DNA of 14,507 bases from Armatimonadota bacterium (GTDB taxonomy: Bacteria > Armatimonadota > Armatimonadia > Armatimonadales > Armatimonadaceae). This document shows positions 14,489 through 14,507 of the stretch, in pieces. The position numbers were made by a program, and so were the translations under genes. The stretch lies in assembly GCA_014380985.1 (NCBI GenBank), contig JACMIU010000082.1, positions 1 through 14,507 on the forward strand, written 5' to 3'. The first letter of the stretch is position 1. Each line of letters starts with the position of its first letter. Under the pieces are notes generated by a model. The model was not told where the DNA came from, did no database searches, and worked only from the letters and a program-made list of their open reading frames with translations.

Positions 14489-14507
14489 CCGCACGAACGC
14501 GGCAGGG

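Noticed and set aside
1..14507. CRISPR arrays, tRNA genes, transposase genes, toxin-antitoxin pairs
   Set aside because: I looked for regularly spaced repeats, cloverleaf-like segments with CCA ends, DDE-type ORFs and small paired ORFs on both strands and found none.

Overview
The window looks like a GC-rich bacterial chromosome segment. No phage, plasmid, CRISPR or rRNA/tRNA signature was seen. A Kdo-8-phosphate synthase (kdsA) points to an outer membrane with LPS. A Tat-signal DUF1552 protein paired with a DUF1592-family c-type cytochrome, and a cyclase/STAND-NTPase/TPR regulator, are types common in Planctomycetota, Armatimonadota and similar free-living diderms. The phylum cannot be fixed from the sequence alone; Armatimonadota-like is my best guess.

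Layout, left to right. (1) 9-416: end or whole of an unrecognised gene. (2) 443-3844 (+): SF1 helicase PcrA/UvrD, interrupted at 1337-2335 by a 333-residue in-frame intein between Gln and Ser of helicase motif III. (3) 3845-4178: non-coding, with a 16-bp hairpin and a candidate promoter. (4) 4179-7912 (+): two-gene unit of a secreted PA14/DUF1592-type di-haem cytochrome and a Tat-exported DUF1552 protein. (5) 7913-8235: gene-free spacer that holds a decayed piece of a second aat gene and an 11-bp inverted repeat. (6) 8236-11211 (+): adenylyl cyclase / NB-ARC / TPR protein. (7) 11225-11968 (-): intact aat (N-end rule transferase), divergent from rph (RNase PH, 12026-12736, +). (8) Bidirectional hairpin, then yebC (12803-13540, -) and kdsA (13643-14476, -).

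Housekeeping genes (pcrA, aat, rph, yebC, kdsA) frame an accessory middle (4179-11211). The aat remnant at 7937-8050 has the same orientation as the intact aat 3' end at 11225 onward, so the regulator gene sits between two copies of aat 3'-end sequence. The copies differ only at synonymous positions across 14 shared codons, and the remnant has lost 36 bp between two CTCG tetranucleotides. This suggests it descends from a once-functional, separately evolved aat allele, and marks the middle block as a place of past rearrangement or import.

Two other system-level signals: pcrA, yebC and kdsA each have a -10-like hexamer 6-7 nt before ATG, as expected for leaderless mRNAs, whereas aat and rph have the same GAAGGA Shine-Dalgarno; and the regulator's cyclase domain keeps all expected catalytic residues except the transition-state Asn, which is Ser.
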